A stretch of DNA of 64,000 nt from Kineothrix alysoides (GTDB taxonomy: Bacteria > Bacillota > Clostridia > Lachnospirales > Lachnospiraceae). The stretch is taken from NCBI RefSeq assembly GCF_000732725.1, contig NZ_JPNB01000001.1, positions 496,001 to 560,000 of the forward strand, in the 5' to 3' direction. The notes below the pieces were generated by a model. The model had not been told where the DNA came from, did not search any database, and saw only the letters and a program-made list of their open reading frames with translations. Each line of letters begins with the position of its first letter. The first letter of the stretch is position 1. Both the position numbers and the translations under genes were made by a program. Of the stretch, positions 16,745-25,497 are shown piece by piece.

Positions 16745-17782
16745 ATGTTTCATATTGGTATTATCGGATGCGGAAAAATTGCACAGGTCAGGCATATACC
16801 GGAATATATGGCGCAGGATGATGTAAAAATAGCGGGATTTTACGATGTCAGCCGGGAAAGAGCGGAGGCTTTGGCAAATGTGCATGGAGGAATGACATAC
16901 TCTTCCTACGAAGAGATGCTGGAGAATCCTCAAATCGATGCGGTAAGCGTATGTGCTGCAAACAATGTTCATGCGGAGATTACGATAAAGGCACTGGAAG
17001 CGGGAAAGCACGTTCTTTGTGAGAAACCCATGGCAATGACTCTGGAGGAGTGCGAGGCGATGGTAGAGGCATCGGAGAAAACAGGAAAAATACTGATGAT
17101 CGGACATAACCAGCGTCTTGCAAAGGCTCATGGAAAAGCAAAGGAGCTGATAGAAGCCGGGGCAATAGGAAAGCTGATCACCTTCCAGGCAATGTTTGTC
17201 CATAAAGGACCGGAGACATGGAGCATAGATGCGGGGAAAGATACATGGTTTTTCGATAAATCCAAGGCTGTCTTGGGAGCTATGGCCGATTTGGGAATAC
17301 ATAAAACGGATTTGATTCAATATTTGACAGGAGAAAAGGTGACAGAAGCCACAGCCGTTCTGACCACATTGGAAAAAACGGATGCATCCGGAAACAAAAT
17401 AGGCGTAGATGACAATGCTTTTTGCATTTATAAGATGCAAAGCGGTATCGTTGGAACGATGACGGCCGGTTGGACCTGTTATGGAAATGAAAATAATTCC
17501 ACGGTTATGTACGGAACAAAAGGAGTAATGAAGATATACAGCGATCCCGATTATTCGATTATATTGGAAATGAAAGACGGTGAGACAGTCAAATATTGTA
17601 TAGATAAAATCCAAACAAACGATAACCAGACAACGTCAGGTGTTATAGACATGTTTGTAGATGCGTTAAGAACAGGAAAGGAACCGGAGCTGAACGGACA
17701 GACTGCACTGAATGCAATGGAAGCGGTTTTTGCCTGTGTAGAGAGTTCCAGGACAGGCAGAACTGTTCAAATAGAGAGATAA
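16745..17782 (+). CDS. Gfo/Idh/MocA family NAD(P)-dependent oxidoreductase
   Basis: A 345-residue dehydrogenase with an N-terminal Rossmann fold (IGIIGCGKIAQVRHIPEY), the family signature EKPMAMTLEE near residue 93 and a C-terminal substrate domain with the MADLGIHKTDL segment that carries the catalytic His. Expected to oxidise a sugar, sugar acid or cyclitol hydroxyl. Placed between the importer and a second TIM-barrel isomerase, it suggests an oxidation-isomerisation route rather than direct phosphorylation, since no kinase is in the operon. RBS AAAGGAGGAAGG. Confidence 0.88.
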   Translation: MFHIGIIGCGKIAQVRHIPEYMAQDDVKIAGFYDVSRERAEALANVHGGMTYSSYEEMLENPQIDAVSVCAANNVHAEITIKALEAGKHVLCEKPMAMTLEECEAMVEASEKTGKILMIGHNQRLAKAHGKAKELIEAGAIGKLITFQAMFVHKGPETWSIDAGKDTWFFDKSKAVLGAMADLGIHKTDLIQYLTGEKVTEATAVLTTLEKTDASGNKIGVDDNAFCIYKMQSGIVGTMTAGWTCYGNENNSTVMYGTKGVMKIYSDPDYSIILEMKDGETVKYCIDKIQTNDNQTTSGVIDMFVDALRTGKEPELNGQTALNAMEAVFACVESSRTGRTVQIER

Positions 17783-17817
17783 GAGATTATGATAGTGCTT
17801 TGAAAGGAGCAATAAAT

Positions 17818-18732
17818 ATGAAGTTAGGATTTGTAAGCGCGATTTTGGAAAAAGACAGCTTTGAGGAAATGATAGATACGGCGGCAGAGCTGGGGTTTTC
17901 CTGTGTGGAGGTTGCCTGCTGGCCCAGTGGCAAGGCGGAAAGGCGATATGCGGGAGTCAGCCATATAGACGTTAATTGTATGGAGGAAAGCTATATAGAA
18001 CATATTAAGGAATATTGCAGGAATAAATCTGTTGAAATTTCTTCTTTGGCATTCTATCCTAATACGCTGGATGGTAATCCGGAAAAGAGAGAAGCAAATA
18101 TTGCCCATCTGAAACAGGTCATTTTATTCAGCGCAAAGTTAGGCGTGAATATGGTAACTACTTTTATCGGCAGAGACCAGCATAAAACCGTGGAGGAAAA
18201 TCTGAATATATTCGCGGATATATGGAAACCGATTATGGCATTTGCAGAAGAAAACAAGGTGAGAATCGCAATTGAAAATTGTCCCATGCTATTTGGTCCG
18301 GAGCAGTGGCCGGGTGGGCAGAATCTTGCTTCCACACCTGAGATTTGGAGAAAAATGTTCGAACTGATACCCAGCGATTATTTGGGAATCAATTACGATC
18401 CTTCTCATTTTGTTTGGCAGATGATTGATTATATTAAGCCTATTTATGAGTTTGCGGACAAGATATTTCATGTACATTATAAAGATATTAAGCTGTATAA
18501 GGATCGTTTGGAGAAAGTAGGAAGCATGGCATATCCGCTTGCCTATATGTCGCCGAAGATTCCGGGACTGGGCGATGTGGATTGGGGAAGATATGTCAGT
18601 GCGCTGTCCGATGTGGGATATGACGGGTATTCCTGTATAGAAGTCGAGGACAAGGCTTTTGAAGGAACGAGAGAAAATATCATAAAGAGTCTTAAGCTGA
18701 GCAAAAGATATATGGAACAGTATGTTATATAA
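17818..18732 (+). CDS. Sugar phosphate isomerase/epimerase, xylose isomerase-like TIM barrel
   Basis: A 304-residue AP-endonuclease-2/xylose-isomerase-like TIM barrel. Likely metal ligands: Glu in VRIAIENCPM, Asp/His in INYDPSHFVW, His in FHVHYKDIK and Glu in SCIEVEDKAF. Start ATG 17818 is preferred over an in-frame upstream TTG because AAAGGAG lies directly before it. Last gene of the LacI operon, followed by a terminator at 18788. It differs clearly from the first epimerase of the operon and resembles isomerases found next to Gfo/Idh dehydrogenases in inositol-like or keto-sugar pathways. Confidence 0.85.
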   Translation: MKLGFVSAILEKDSFEEMIDTAAELGFSCVEVACWPSGKAERRYAGVSHIDVNCMEESYIEHIKEYCRNKSVEISSLAFYPNTLDGNPEKREANIAHLKQVILFSAKLGVNMVTTFIGRDQHKTVEENLNIFADIWKPIMAFAEENKVRIAIENCPMLFGPEQWPGGQNLASTPEIWRKMFELIPSDYLGINYDPSHFVWQMIDYIKPIYEFADKIFHVHYKDIKLYKDRLEKVGSMAYPLAYMSPKIPGLGDVDWGRYVSALSDVGYDGYSCIEVEDKAFEGTRENIIKSLKLSKRYMEQYVI

Positions 18733-18787
18733 GTCTTAATCAGATGTAAATATTATAAACTTTTATTTCATATATTTTTACTTGAAA

Positions 18788-18811
18788 ATGGGCCGTTTCG
18801 GCTCATTTTTT
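18788..18811 (+). terminator. Terminator of the LacI-controlled operon
   Basis: Eight-pair stem ATGGGCCG / CGGCTCAT with TTT loop and a run of six T. Confidence 0.8.
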
Positions 18812-18818
18812 ATATAAT

Positions 18819-18866
18819 GGGGAAATGCTCCTATTATATAAAGAACGGTTGCGCAGCATACTTTTA
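18819..18866. repeat. Intergenic repeat element, copy A (short form)
   Basis: Shares with copies at 54009 and 62702 the series GGAAA-N3/4-TCCT, an A-rich stretch, TGCGCAGC and a terminal A(C/T)ACTTT. Here the central hairpin is missing, so TGCGCAGC runs directly into ATACTTTT. It lies between the operon terminator and the hydrolase gene. Confidence 0.55.
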
Positions 18867-18942
18867 TTTTATCTAAGGCATATTGCATCGAATGTTTGTT
18901 TGGTATATAATCATACATATATGAAAAGACCGGAAAGGGGTA

Positions 18943-19770
18943 ATGGACATGGGAACTATTGATAAAAGTGATTTGTATTATGAAATTTACGGTGAAGGGC
19001 TTCCGTTCGTGATTCTGCATGGATGGGGGGTGGATCACAATATACTTTCTCACTGTATGGAATCTATGTTTGCTGAGTATCCTATGCCCATTCAGAGAAT
19101 TTATATCGATTTACCGGGTATGGGCCGGTCGCCGGCAGATTCGCATATTCGTACGTCCGATCATGTACTGGATGCATTGGCGGCGCTTTTGGATGGATTG
19201 ATACCCGGACAGCGTTTTCTTCTTATGGGTGAGTCGTATGGCGGCTATCTGGCCCGGGGAATGGTGAAGCAGAACGCATCCCGGATTGCAGGGTTAATAC
19301 TGCTTTGCCCGCTCATGATTCCCGGGAATCGTCAGGGGAATGTGGAACCGCTGCGCGTGATGGAAAGGGACGAAGCCTTTTTGAGTACGCTCAGTGAGGA
19401 GGATAGGGCAAGTTTTGAATATTTAAACGTGATACTTACTGAAAGTGTCTGGAAGCGTTTCCGCGATGAGATATTGGAGGCACTGCGGCATCAGAACATT
19501 CATTTTCTTACTGAGGTGCTGGACGGAGCATTTTCCTTTGACGTGGATGAACTGGAAGAGCCTTTCGCAGCGCCGTGCCTGATACTCACAGGCAGACAGG
19601 ATACCGAGGTTGGATGGCGCGATCAGTTCAAGCTCATGGATATTTATCCTAACGCCACGTTTGCGGCGCTCAACCGCGCGGGCCACAACCTGCAAATTGA
19701 GCAGCCGGAGCAGTTTCTGTCAATCATGCGCCATTGGCTGGGCGACAATAGAAAGTTATTTTACAAATAA
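18943..19770 (+). CDS. Alpha/beta hydrolase
   Basis: Soluble alpha/beta-fold hydrolase of 275 aa. Seen: oxyanion region LHGWGVDHN, nucleophile elbow GESYGGY (Ser about 99), acid in TGRQDTEVGW and catalytic His in RAGHNLQIEQP. Length and motifs fit the proline iminopeptidase/esterase group; substrate unknown. RBS GGAAAGGGG precedes ATG 18943; an in-frame ATG two codons later is also possible. No operon partner is evident. Confidence 0.88.
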   Translation: MDMGTIDKSDLYYEIYGEGLPFVILHGWGVDHNILSHCMESMFAEYPMPIQRIYIDLPGMGRSPADSHIRTSDHVLDALAALLDGLIPGQRFLLMGESYGGYLARGMVKQNASRIAGLILLCPLMIPGNRQGNVEPLRVMERDEAFLSTLSEEDRASFEYLNVILTESVWKRFRDEILEALRHQNIHFLTEVLDGAFSFDVDELEEPFAAPCLILTGRQDTEVGWRDQFKLMDIYPNATFAALNRAGHNLQIEQPEQFLSIMRHWLGDNRKLFYK

Positions 19771-19886
19771 TTAGTATATCCATAGTTTGAAAATTTTTTT
19801 ACGCAATAAAAACGCTATGGTACCATTGTCTGAAAAAGCAGTTGTCATAGAAAACAAGAATTTCTGCGATGGAGGGGCGATAATAC

Positions 19887-20528
19887 ATGGATGAAAATAT
19901 CTCATGGTTTATGAATAAACAAGTTGAAAAAGCGATAAGTGGGTTAGAAAAACATAATATGAAAGGAATCTTCGTAAAAGATGAAAAGGAATTAATAGAA
20001 GTATTAAAAGAATTTATCCAAGAGGATTCTGTTGTTGGAGTAGGTGATTCCATTACTCTTTTGGAAACCGGAGTTTTAGATTTTCTGCGTGAAGGAAATT
20101 ATATCTTTTTAGATAAATACAGAGACGGGATTACGAGTGAAGAGAAAAGGCAGATTTACATACAAAACTTTTCTGCAGACACGTTTCTTTGCAGTACAAA
20201 TGCCTTGACAGAAGAGGGAGAACTTTACAATATCGACGGTAATGGGAGCAGGGTGGCACCGATGATATTTGGACCGAAGCAGGTTATAATAGTTGCCGGA
20301 ATAAATAAACTGGTTAAAAATCTTGAGGAGGCTGAAAGAAGAGTCAGAAATTATGCTGCACCTATTGATGCGAAGCGATTAGGGAAAGATACCCCATGTA
20401 CTAAGCTCGGTCATTGTGTAGATTGTAAAAGTCCTGACAGGATATGCAATGATTTTGTGACTATAACAGGACAGTTTGTTAAGGATAGGATAAAGGTAAT
20501 TATTGTGGCGAAATCGCTGGGATTTTAA
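19887..20528 (+). CDS. LUD domain protein (LutC/YkgG-like, DUF162)
   Basis: A 213-residue protein with the LUD fold: VVGVGDSITLLETG, the GNGSRVAPMIFGPKQVIIV nucleotide/metabolite-binding region and a C-terminal cysteine-rich stretch CTKLGHCVDCKSPDRIC. In lactate utilisation LUD proteins work with LutA/LutB, but neither is nearby, so this is a stand-alone member of unknown function, common in Clostridia. Start ATG 19887 follows GGAGGGG. A hairpin follows its stop. Confidence 0.85.
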   Translation: MDENISWFMNKQVEKAISGLEKHNMKGIFVKDEKELIEVLKEFIQEDSVVGVGDSITLLETGVLDFLREGNYIFLDKYRDGITSEEKRQIYIQNFSADTFLCSTNALTEEGELYNIDGNGSRVAPMIFGPKQVIIVAGINKLVKNLEEAERRVRNYAAPIDAKRLGKDTPCTKLGHCVDCKSPDRICNDFVTITGQFVKDRIKVIIVAKSLGF

Positions 20529-20544
20529 TCTGTCTTTTTATAAG

Positions 20545-20574
20545 GAGAATATGACATGCCATTGTCATATTCTC
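20545..20574 (+). terminator. Terminator after the LUD gene
   Basis: Perfect 12-pair stem GAGAATATGACA / TGTCATATTCTC with a six-base loop and TTT; the T run is short, so read-through into the next gene is possible. Confidence 0.65.
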
Positions 20575-20607
20575 TTTGCTATACTCTTTAAAAAGGAGGA
20601 ACTGCTC

Positions 20608-21651
20608 ATGAATAAAATGAATAATAATGAGGACAGATGCGAAGAATCTCATACTTTTCCGGTTTCAGATTCCTGGCATGTGATTGATGTGATTGATTAT
20701 GGGTCGCAGAAGATAATAAACGGATTGCCGCAGTTTGGGTTTCATGATCATACCGGCGCCTGCTATATTGCAGAATATCACAGGAATTTTATAGGATTAC
20801 TTGAGAATGGCGGTGCCGCATGGACGGCAGGAGAGGTAGAACCGGGACTTGCTCCCGTACACTTTAGCGTTTCACTGACACAGCCTAAATATATTTCAAG
20901 GGCATTTCAGCATAATACTCTGCTTGTTTCCGAAGATAGGTACATATATCAAATGGACTTATCCACGAACTGCTTCATAGCCCTTATTGATAAGGAGAAA
21001 GCCGGAATTGTCGACATAGGAAATGGTATATATGATCACAACGATGATATATGGGTAAACGATGTCAGAGGATTCCAGATTTTTCATTTTAGCTATGATG
21101 GTACGTTGATAGAAACGATAGGAAAAAAGGAGGCTGGTTTCCAAAAAGGGACGGTACCGTTTCATGAGGCTGGTTTCCACTGGATATATGATATGAGATT
21201 GGGGCATGATGGAAATCTTTATGTTCTTGATAGCAGGAACTATGCAGTGCGAAAGATCGACCCCAAGGCGGAAACAGTGACTACAATTTGCGGGGACGGG
21301 GTAGGAGGATATTGCGGCGACGGCGGCGATGCGAGGTACGCCCGCCTTGGAACGAATCCCGTGGAAGTATTCGATGGCCCCTGGTCCTTGTCGGTGGATG
21401 AGGATAATAACATAATCATCGGAGATACGTATAATCGGGCAGTCAGGGTGATTCAGTCCGGCACGAATATCATTACAACGATAGCAGACGACAGTGCCAA
21501 AACAGCCGACGGAAGAACGGCCGGATTTGAAAAAATATGCGGCATGGACTATTGGAACGGAATGCTGTATATTCCTGATTGGAGAGAGGAAACGCCAAAC
21601 ACCTTCATTATTTTGCAGAACAAAAGTAAGGCCTTTTCTGATTATAATTAG
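20608..21651 (+). CDS. NHL-type beta-propeller protein
   Basis: A 347-residue protein with repeated beta-propeller blades; the clearest is SLSVDEDNNIIIGDTYNRAV, with others at RLGHDGNLYVLDSRNYAVRK and a GDGVGGYCGDGGDARYARLG loop typical of NHL/teneurin-like repeats. No signal peptide or catalytic motif, so it is probably cytoplasmic. The start at ATG 20608 is set by AAAAGGAGG; an upstream in-frame start would lie before the terminator hairpin. Function unknown. Confidence 0.75.
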   Translation: MNKMNNNEDRCEESHTFPVSDSWHVIDVIDYGSQKIINGLPQFGFHDHTGACYIAEYHRNFIGLLENGGAAWTAGEVEPGLAPVHFSVSLTQPKYISRAFQHNTLLVSEDRYIYQMDLSTNCFIALIDKEKAGIVDIGNGIYDHNDDIWVNDVRGFQIFHFSYDGTLIETIGKKEAGFQKGTVPFHEAGFHWIYDMRLGHDGNLYVLDSRNYAVRKIDPKAETVTTICGDGVGGYCGDGGDARYARLGTNPVEVFDGPWSLSVDEDNNIIIGDTYNRAVRVIQSGTNIITTIADDSAKTADGRTAGFEKICGMDYWNGMLYIPDWREETPNTFIILQNKSKAFSDYN

Positions 21652-21688
21652 ACAGGATAGTAGGAAATGGTGTAAATGTTGTATTTTT

Positions 21689-21725
21689 GTCAGTGCCTCA
21701 TGATAAAAAGGCACTGACTTTTTTT
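21689..21725 (+). terminator. Terminator after the beta-propeller gene
   Basis: Perfect stem GTCAGTGCC / GGCACTGAC with a 12-base loop and a seven-T run. Confidence 0.88.
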
Positions 21726-21734
21726 GAACGAGTA

Positions 21735-22853
21735 TTACTTTGAGAAAAGGGAATTATAATTATGAATGCTGGCACTGCGTCCTTCGTCCGTCAGCTTTGT
21801 TAAACCACCTGATAGCTTAATATAGCCCTCATGCTCTAGTAACTTGATAATTTTCGATGTGAACTCCTCAGTCCAGTGCAGATGTGCCGGTATGGTATCA
21901 ACACCTGCTTTTGAGTCTTCTTCGGCACTGGACTCATGGTTAAACAGGTGGAAAAGAAGCATTGTTTTAGCAAATTCAATTTTCTGGGTCCTGCGTCTGA
22001 GCAATGAACCAATCAGTCCTCTGCGGGGAGCAAAAATAAAAACGGCCAGAAAAACCAATCCGGTCACCACTGCCATGCTGCCGGCGATGGAGACATCAAA
22101 CAGTGTCGCGGCCTGATAGCCGAGGACTCCGTTGATGGCTCCGATCCCACCGCTTAAGATCAGCATATGTTTGAGATCATCCGTCAGCAAATATGCCGTT
22201 ACGGGAGGTCCGATCATAAAGGCTACGACAAGCACCGAGCCCACCGCCTGAAATGCGCCGACGGTAGTTAAGGATACAAGTGTCATTAAGCCATAGTGCA
22301 TCAAGGCCGGAGAGAAACCCAATACCGCGGCGAGCATGGGATCAAAGGTTGCTGCTTTTAATTCCTTAAAGAATATGATAATGGCGCTAAGGTTGATCAG
22401 CAACAGTGTTCCGGTTGTGTAGATTGCTTTCGCGCCAATATCTTTACCGCCGACGACCATGCGGTCGAAGGGGGCGAAGGCCAGCTCTCCCAAGAGCACC
22501 GAATCGGTATCCAGGTGAACGGAACCTGCGTAGCGGGTAATCAGGATGATAGCGATGGAAAAGAGCAGCGGAAAAACCACACCGATAGCGGCATCTTCTG
22601 CCAGGAGCCGGGTCCGGCTCAGCATTTCCGTCAGCCAGACGGTCATAACACCCATCAACGCCGCGCCCACGATCAGTAGCGGAGAGGAAAGGTCATAAGT
22701 GACAAAGAAAGCAAGCACTATTCCTAACAGTATTGTATGAGTTATGGAGTCAGACATCATAGACATTTTACGGAGTACCAGAAAAACTCCGGGAAGAGCA
22801 CAGGCTACCGCCACAATGACAGCAATGATCTGAATTTCAATTTGAGGGGACAT
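21735..22853 (-). CDS. Metal ABC transporter permease with C-terminal winged-helix domain (MntC/TroD-like)
   Basis: A 372-residue protein: an ABC-3 family metal permease with about eight helices (1 to about 275), then an extension of roughly 95 residues after FAPRRGLIGSLLRRR. The extension reads as a winged helix (EFTSKIIKLLEHEGYIKLSGGLTKLTDEGR). ABC-3 permeases fused to a DtxR-like HTH are known in Firmicutes; the role of the extension is unclear. Start ATG 22853 is fixed by GGAGGT upstream. Last gene of the metal operon, overlapping the other permease by 17 bases. Confidence 0.85.
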   Translation of the reverse strand: MSPQIEIQIIAVIVAVACALPGVFLVLRKMSMMSDSITHTILLGIVLAFFVTYDLSSPLLIVGAALMGVMTVWLTEMLSRTRLLAEDAAIGVVFPLLFSIAIILITRYAGSVHLDTDSVLLGELAFAPFDRMVVGGKDIGAKAIYTTGTLLLINLSAIIIFFKELKAATFDPMLAAVLGFSPALMHYGLMTLVSLTTVGAFQAVGSVLVVAFMIGPPVTAYLLTDDLKHMLILSGGIGAINGVLGYQAATLFDVSIAGSMAVVTGLVFLAVFIFAPRRGLIGSLLRRRTQKIEFAKTMLLFHLFNHESSAEEDSKAGVDTIPAHLHWTEEFTSKIIKLLEHEGYIKLSGGLTKLTDEGRSASIHNYNSLFSK

Positions 22854-23760
22854 CCGGCTTACCTCCTTCCAGTTTATACAAAATTCTATTTCTTCTTCGC
22901 ACATAGATCCGGTGCAGTATCCCTCTGCCCGGTGCAAACAGGACACTGATGACTACTATGGCGCTGATACAAATCACGATAGCCGGGCCGGTGGGCAGCT
23001 TGGGCACGAGAGAACTGGCGGCAGTACCGATAATGCCCGATACAGCGCCGAACAGCGCTGAAAGCATTACCATGATCCACAGTTTATTCGTCCACTGACG
23101 GGCAGCAACGGCAGGGGTGATTAGCATGGCGCTCATAAGGATAACACCTACAGCCTGTAAACCGATAATGATTGCAAGTACGATCATAAACGACAGCAGC
23201 AGATTCAGCCTTTTGGGTGAAAAGCCGAGACTCTGGGCGAAATCCGCATCAAAGGTAAAGAGTTTGAATTCCTTCCAGAACAGAAGTACCAATGCCAGCA
23301 ATATCAGGCCGCAGATTACCATCAGGATGATATCCCGCTGCAAAAGTGTGGATGCCTGCCCGAAAATAAAACGTTTTAGTCCGGCTTGGTTGGAGTTGGG
23401 AATCTTCTGTACATAAGTAAGCATTACCAATCCCAATCCGAAAAAGACGGACATGACCAGAGCGAGGGCGCTGTCAAACTTCACACGGGTATATCGAACA
23501 ATACTAACGATGAACAGCGTTGCCAGCAGGCCGGAAATAAGAGCGCCTAACAGCAAAATTTCCGTATTTTTACTTCCCAATAAAACAAAGGCCATGACTA
23601 CACCGGGCAGAGCAGAATGCGATATCCCGTCTCCTAAAAGGCTCTGCTTTCTCAAGACTGCAAAGCTGCCCAACACTCCGCTGATCAGTCCCAAAAGAGC
23701 GGAACCCAGAGCGACGGTTTGAAAGGTATAGTCTGAAAACAAAGCAATTACACTGTTCAT
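22837..23760 (-). CDS. Metal ABC transporter permease (MntB/TroC-like)
   Basis: ABC-3 family membrane subunit (307 aa) with eight to nine helices and the family segment FAVLRKQSLLGDGISHSALPG near the N-terminus. The chosen ATG 23760 follows GGAG and begins one base after the ATPase stop codon. It likely forms a heterodimeric channel with the fused permease for Mn, Fe or Zn import. Confidence 0.88.
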   Translation of the reverse strand: MNSVIALFSDYTFQTVALGSALLGLISGVLGSFAVLRKQSLLGDGISHSALPGVVMAFVLLGSKNTEILLLGALISGLLATLFIVSIVRYTRVKFDSALALVMSVFFGLGLVMLTYVQKIPNSNQAGLKRFIFGQASTLLQRDIILMVICGLILLALVLLFWKEFKLFTFDADFAQSLGFSPKRLNLLLSFMIVLAIIIGLQAVGVILMSAMLITPAVAARQWTNKLWIMVMLSALFGAVSGIIGTAASSLVPKLPTGPAIVICISAIVVISVLFAPGRGILHRIYVRRRNRILYKLEGGKPDVPSN

Positions 23761-23761
23761 A

Positions 23762-24514
23762 TCAGACCACACTCCTTAGAAGAGCGGCGGAATTGTGATA
23801 GGTTTTCCTCAGATTTTCTTCGTGGAATACCTCCTCCACAGGGCCGCTTGCAACTACGCGAAGGTTGATCAGGGTTACCCAGTCGAAATAATCCGGAACC
23901 GTTTGTAAGTCATGGTGGACAACCACTACGGTTTTGCCTTGCTCCTTCAACTCCTTTAGTAGGGCAACGATGGCCTTTTCCGTTTGAGCATCAACCCCCT
24001 TAAAAGGTTCATCCATAAAGTAGACCTCTGCCTCCTGAGCCAGAGCGCGGGCTAGGAATACGCGCTGCTGCTGACCGCCGGAGAGCTGGCTGATTTGTCT
24101 GGAAGCATAATCCTGCATGCCTACCTTCGACAATGTTTGTTTTGTCAGTTCTATATCTGATTTGCGGGGGCGGCGAATCCACCCCAGCTTGCCGTAGCAT
24201 CCCATCAGAACCACATCCTGTACCGTAGCCGGGAAATCCCAGTCCACACTGCCGCTTTGCGGTACATAACCAATTTGATTTTTCAGGGTTCGTATACTGC
24301 CGCTTCCGTCAAGAAAGCGAACTGCTCCGGTAACCGGCTTCAAAAGTCCCAGCATAGCTTTTATCAAGGTCGTTTTACCTGCTCCGTTAGGGCCGATTAC
24401 CGCCATCAATTTGCCCTTTGGGATCTTCAAGTCGATATCCCAAAGTACCGGCTTGGAGTCATAAGCTACGGTAAGGTCTTCTACCTCCACTGCAAAATTT
24501 TGTTGTTTTTTCAT
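23762..24514 (-). CDS. Metal ABC transporter ATP-binding protein
   Basis: ATPase of 250 aa with Walker A GPNGAGKTT, Q-loop IGYVPQSGSVDWDFP (family-typical for Mn/Zn/Fe importers), signature LSGGQQQRVFLARA, Walker B VYFMDEP and switch His in VVVHHDL. The start at 24514 follows GGAGG; an upstream in-frame ATG at 24529 would lack a ribosome site. Second gene of the importer after the binding protein. Confidence 0.9.
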   Translation of the reverse strand: MKKQQNFAVEVEDLTVAYDSKPVLWDIDLKIPKGKLMAVIGPNGAGKTTLIKAMLGLLKPVTGAVRFLDGSGSIRTLKNQIGYVPQSGSVDWDFPATVQDVVLMGCYGKLGWIRRPRKSDIELTKQTLSKVGMQDYASRQISQLSGGQQQRVFLARALAQEAEVYFMDEPFKGVDAQTEKAIVALLKELKEQGKTVVVVHHDLQTVPDYFDWVTLINLRVVASGPVEEVFHEENLRKTYHNSAALLRSVV

Positions 24515-24528
24515 ATTATTTCCTCCCA

Positions 24529-25467
24529 TTATTTTAAAGCGTTTACAATCGTATCAATATTTGCTTTTACGGTCAGAATATAAGTTTCGGCTCCTGAATC
24601 AGCACCGCCCAGGGAATCAGAATACAGCTCTCCGCCTATGGCTACATCAAAGCCTTTTGCCTTTACTGCGGCTTGCAAGGCTTCAATGGTTTTGGGCGGT
24701 ACGGAGGATTCCACAAAAATAGCCTTGATTTGTCTTTCTGCAATGAAATCTGCCAGGGCGCTCACATCGGACGTGCCCGCCTCTGCGTCGGTGCTGATTC
24801 CCTGCAGACCCCTTACTTCAAATCCGTATGCTTTGCCGAAATATTGAAATGCATCATGGGCGGTAACGAGCACTCGCTGTGATTCCGACAACTCCGTCAC
24901 ACGATTGCGGATGTATGTATCCGTTTCATCCAGCTCTTCCAAATAAGCTTCCAAATTGGCCTCGTAATCTGCTTTTCCCTTTGGGTCAGCCTGAGTCAGC
25001 CCATCCGTAACAGTTTTTGCCGCTTGCTTCCATAGGGAAACATCAAACCATATATGGGGATCGTGGACTGAACTGTCGTTTTCCCAGGCCAGAAGCATGG
25101 ATTCATCCAATCCATTTTCAATACAAATGACAGTAGAGCCCTGAGTGGACAAATTTTCAAATATTTCACCCATCTTCCCTTCAAGATGCAAACCGTTATA
25201 TAATACAACATCTGCTTTTTGCATTAGGGAAACATCTCCGGCACTGGCCTGATACAGGTGAGGATCGATGCCTGGTCCCATAAGACCATTGGCAGTGATG
25301 CGTTCGCCTCCGATTTCTATTGCTAAATCGGCCAGCATGGTAGTAGTAGCGACGACATTCAATTTATCCGTTGATGACTCCGCACTTTCTGCGGGAGCCG
25401 AGCAGCCCGCAAGTAATAGCGTCAAACTTAGAACTGCACCAAGAAGGCTTTTTATTTTTTTGTTCAT
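24529..25467 (-). CDS. Metal ABC transporter substrate-binding lipoprotein (ZnuA/MntA/TroA family)
   Basis: Cluster A-I binding protein of 312 aa. Lipobox LAGC (Cys22). Metal-site residues visible: His in GPGIDPHLYQAS, His in NGLHLEGKM, DPHIWFDVSLW, and a C-terminal Glu/Asp region. It lacks the His-rich loop typical of dedicated zinc binders, which leans toward Mn or Fe. First structural gene of the importer after the DtxR regulator, 30 bases downstream. Confidence 0.9.
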   Translation of the reverse strand: MNKKIKSLLGAVLSLTLLLAGCSAPAESAESSTDKLNVVATTTMLADLAIEIGGERITANGLMGPGIDPHLYQASAGDVSLMQKADVVLYNGLHLEGKMGEIFENLSTQGSTVICIENGLDESMLLAWENDSSVHDPHIWFDVSLWKQAAKTVTDGLTQADPKGKADYEANLEAYLEELDETDTYIRNRVTELSESQRVLVTAHDAFQYFGKAYGFEVRGLQGISTDAEAGTSDVSALADFIAERQIKAIFVESSVPPKTIEALQAAVKAKGFDVAIGGELYSDSLGGADSGAETYILTVKANIDTIVNALK

Positions 25468-25497
25468 GCGAATCCTCCTTAAACTCTTTTTGTGTGA

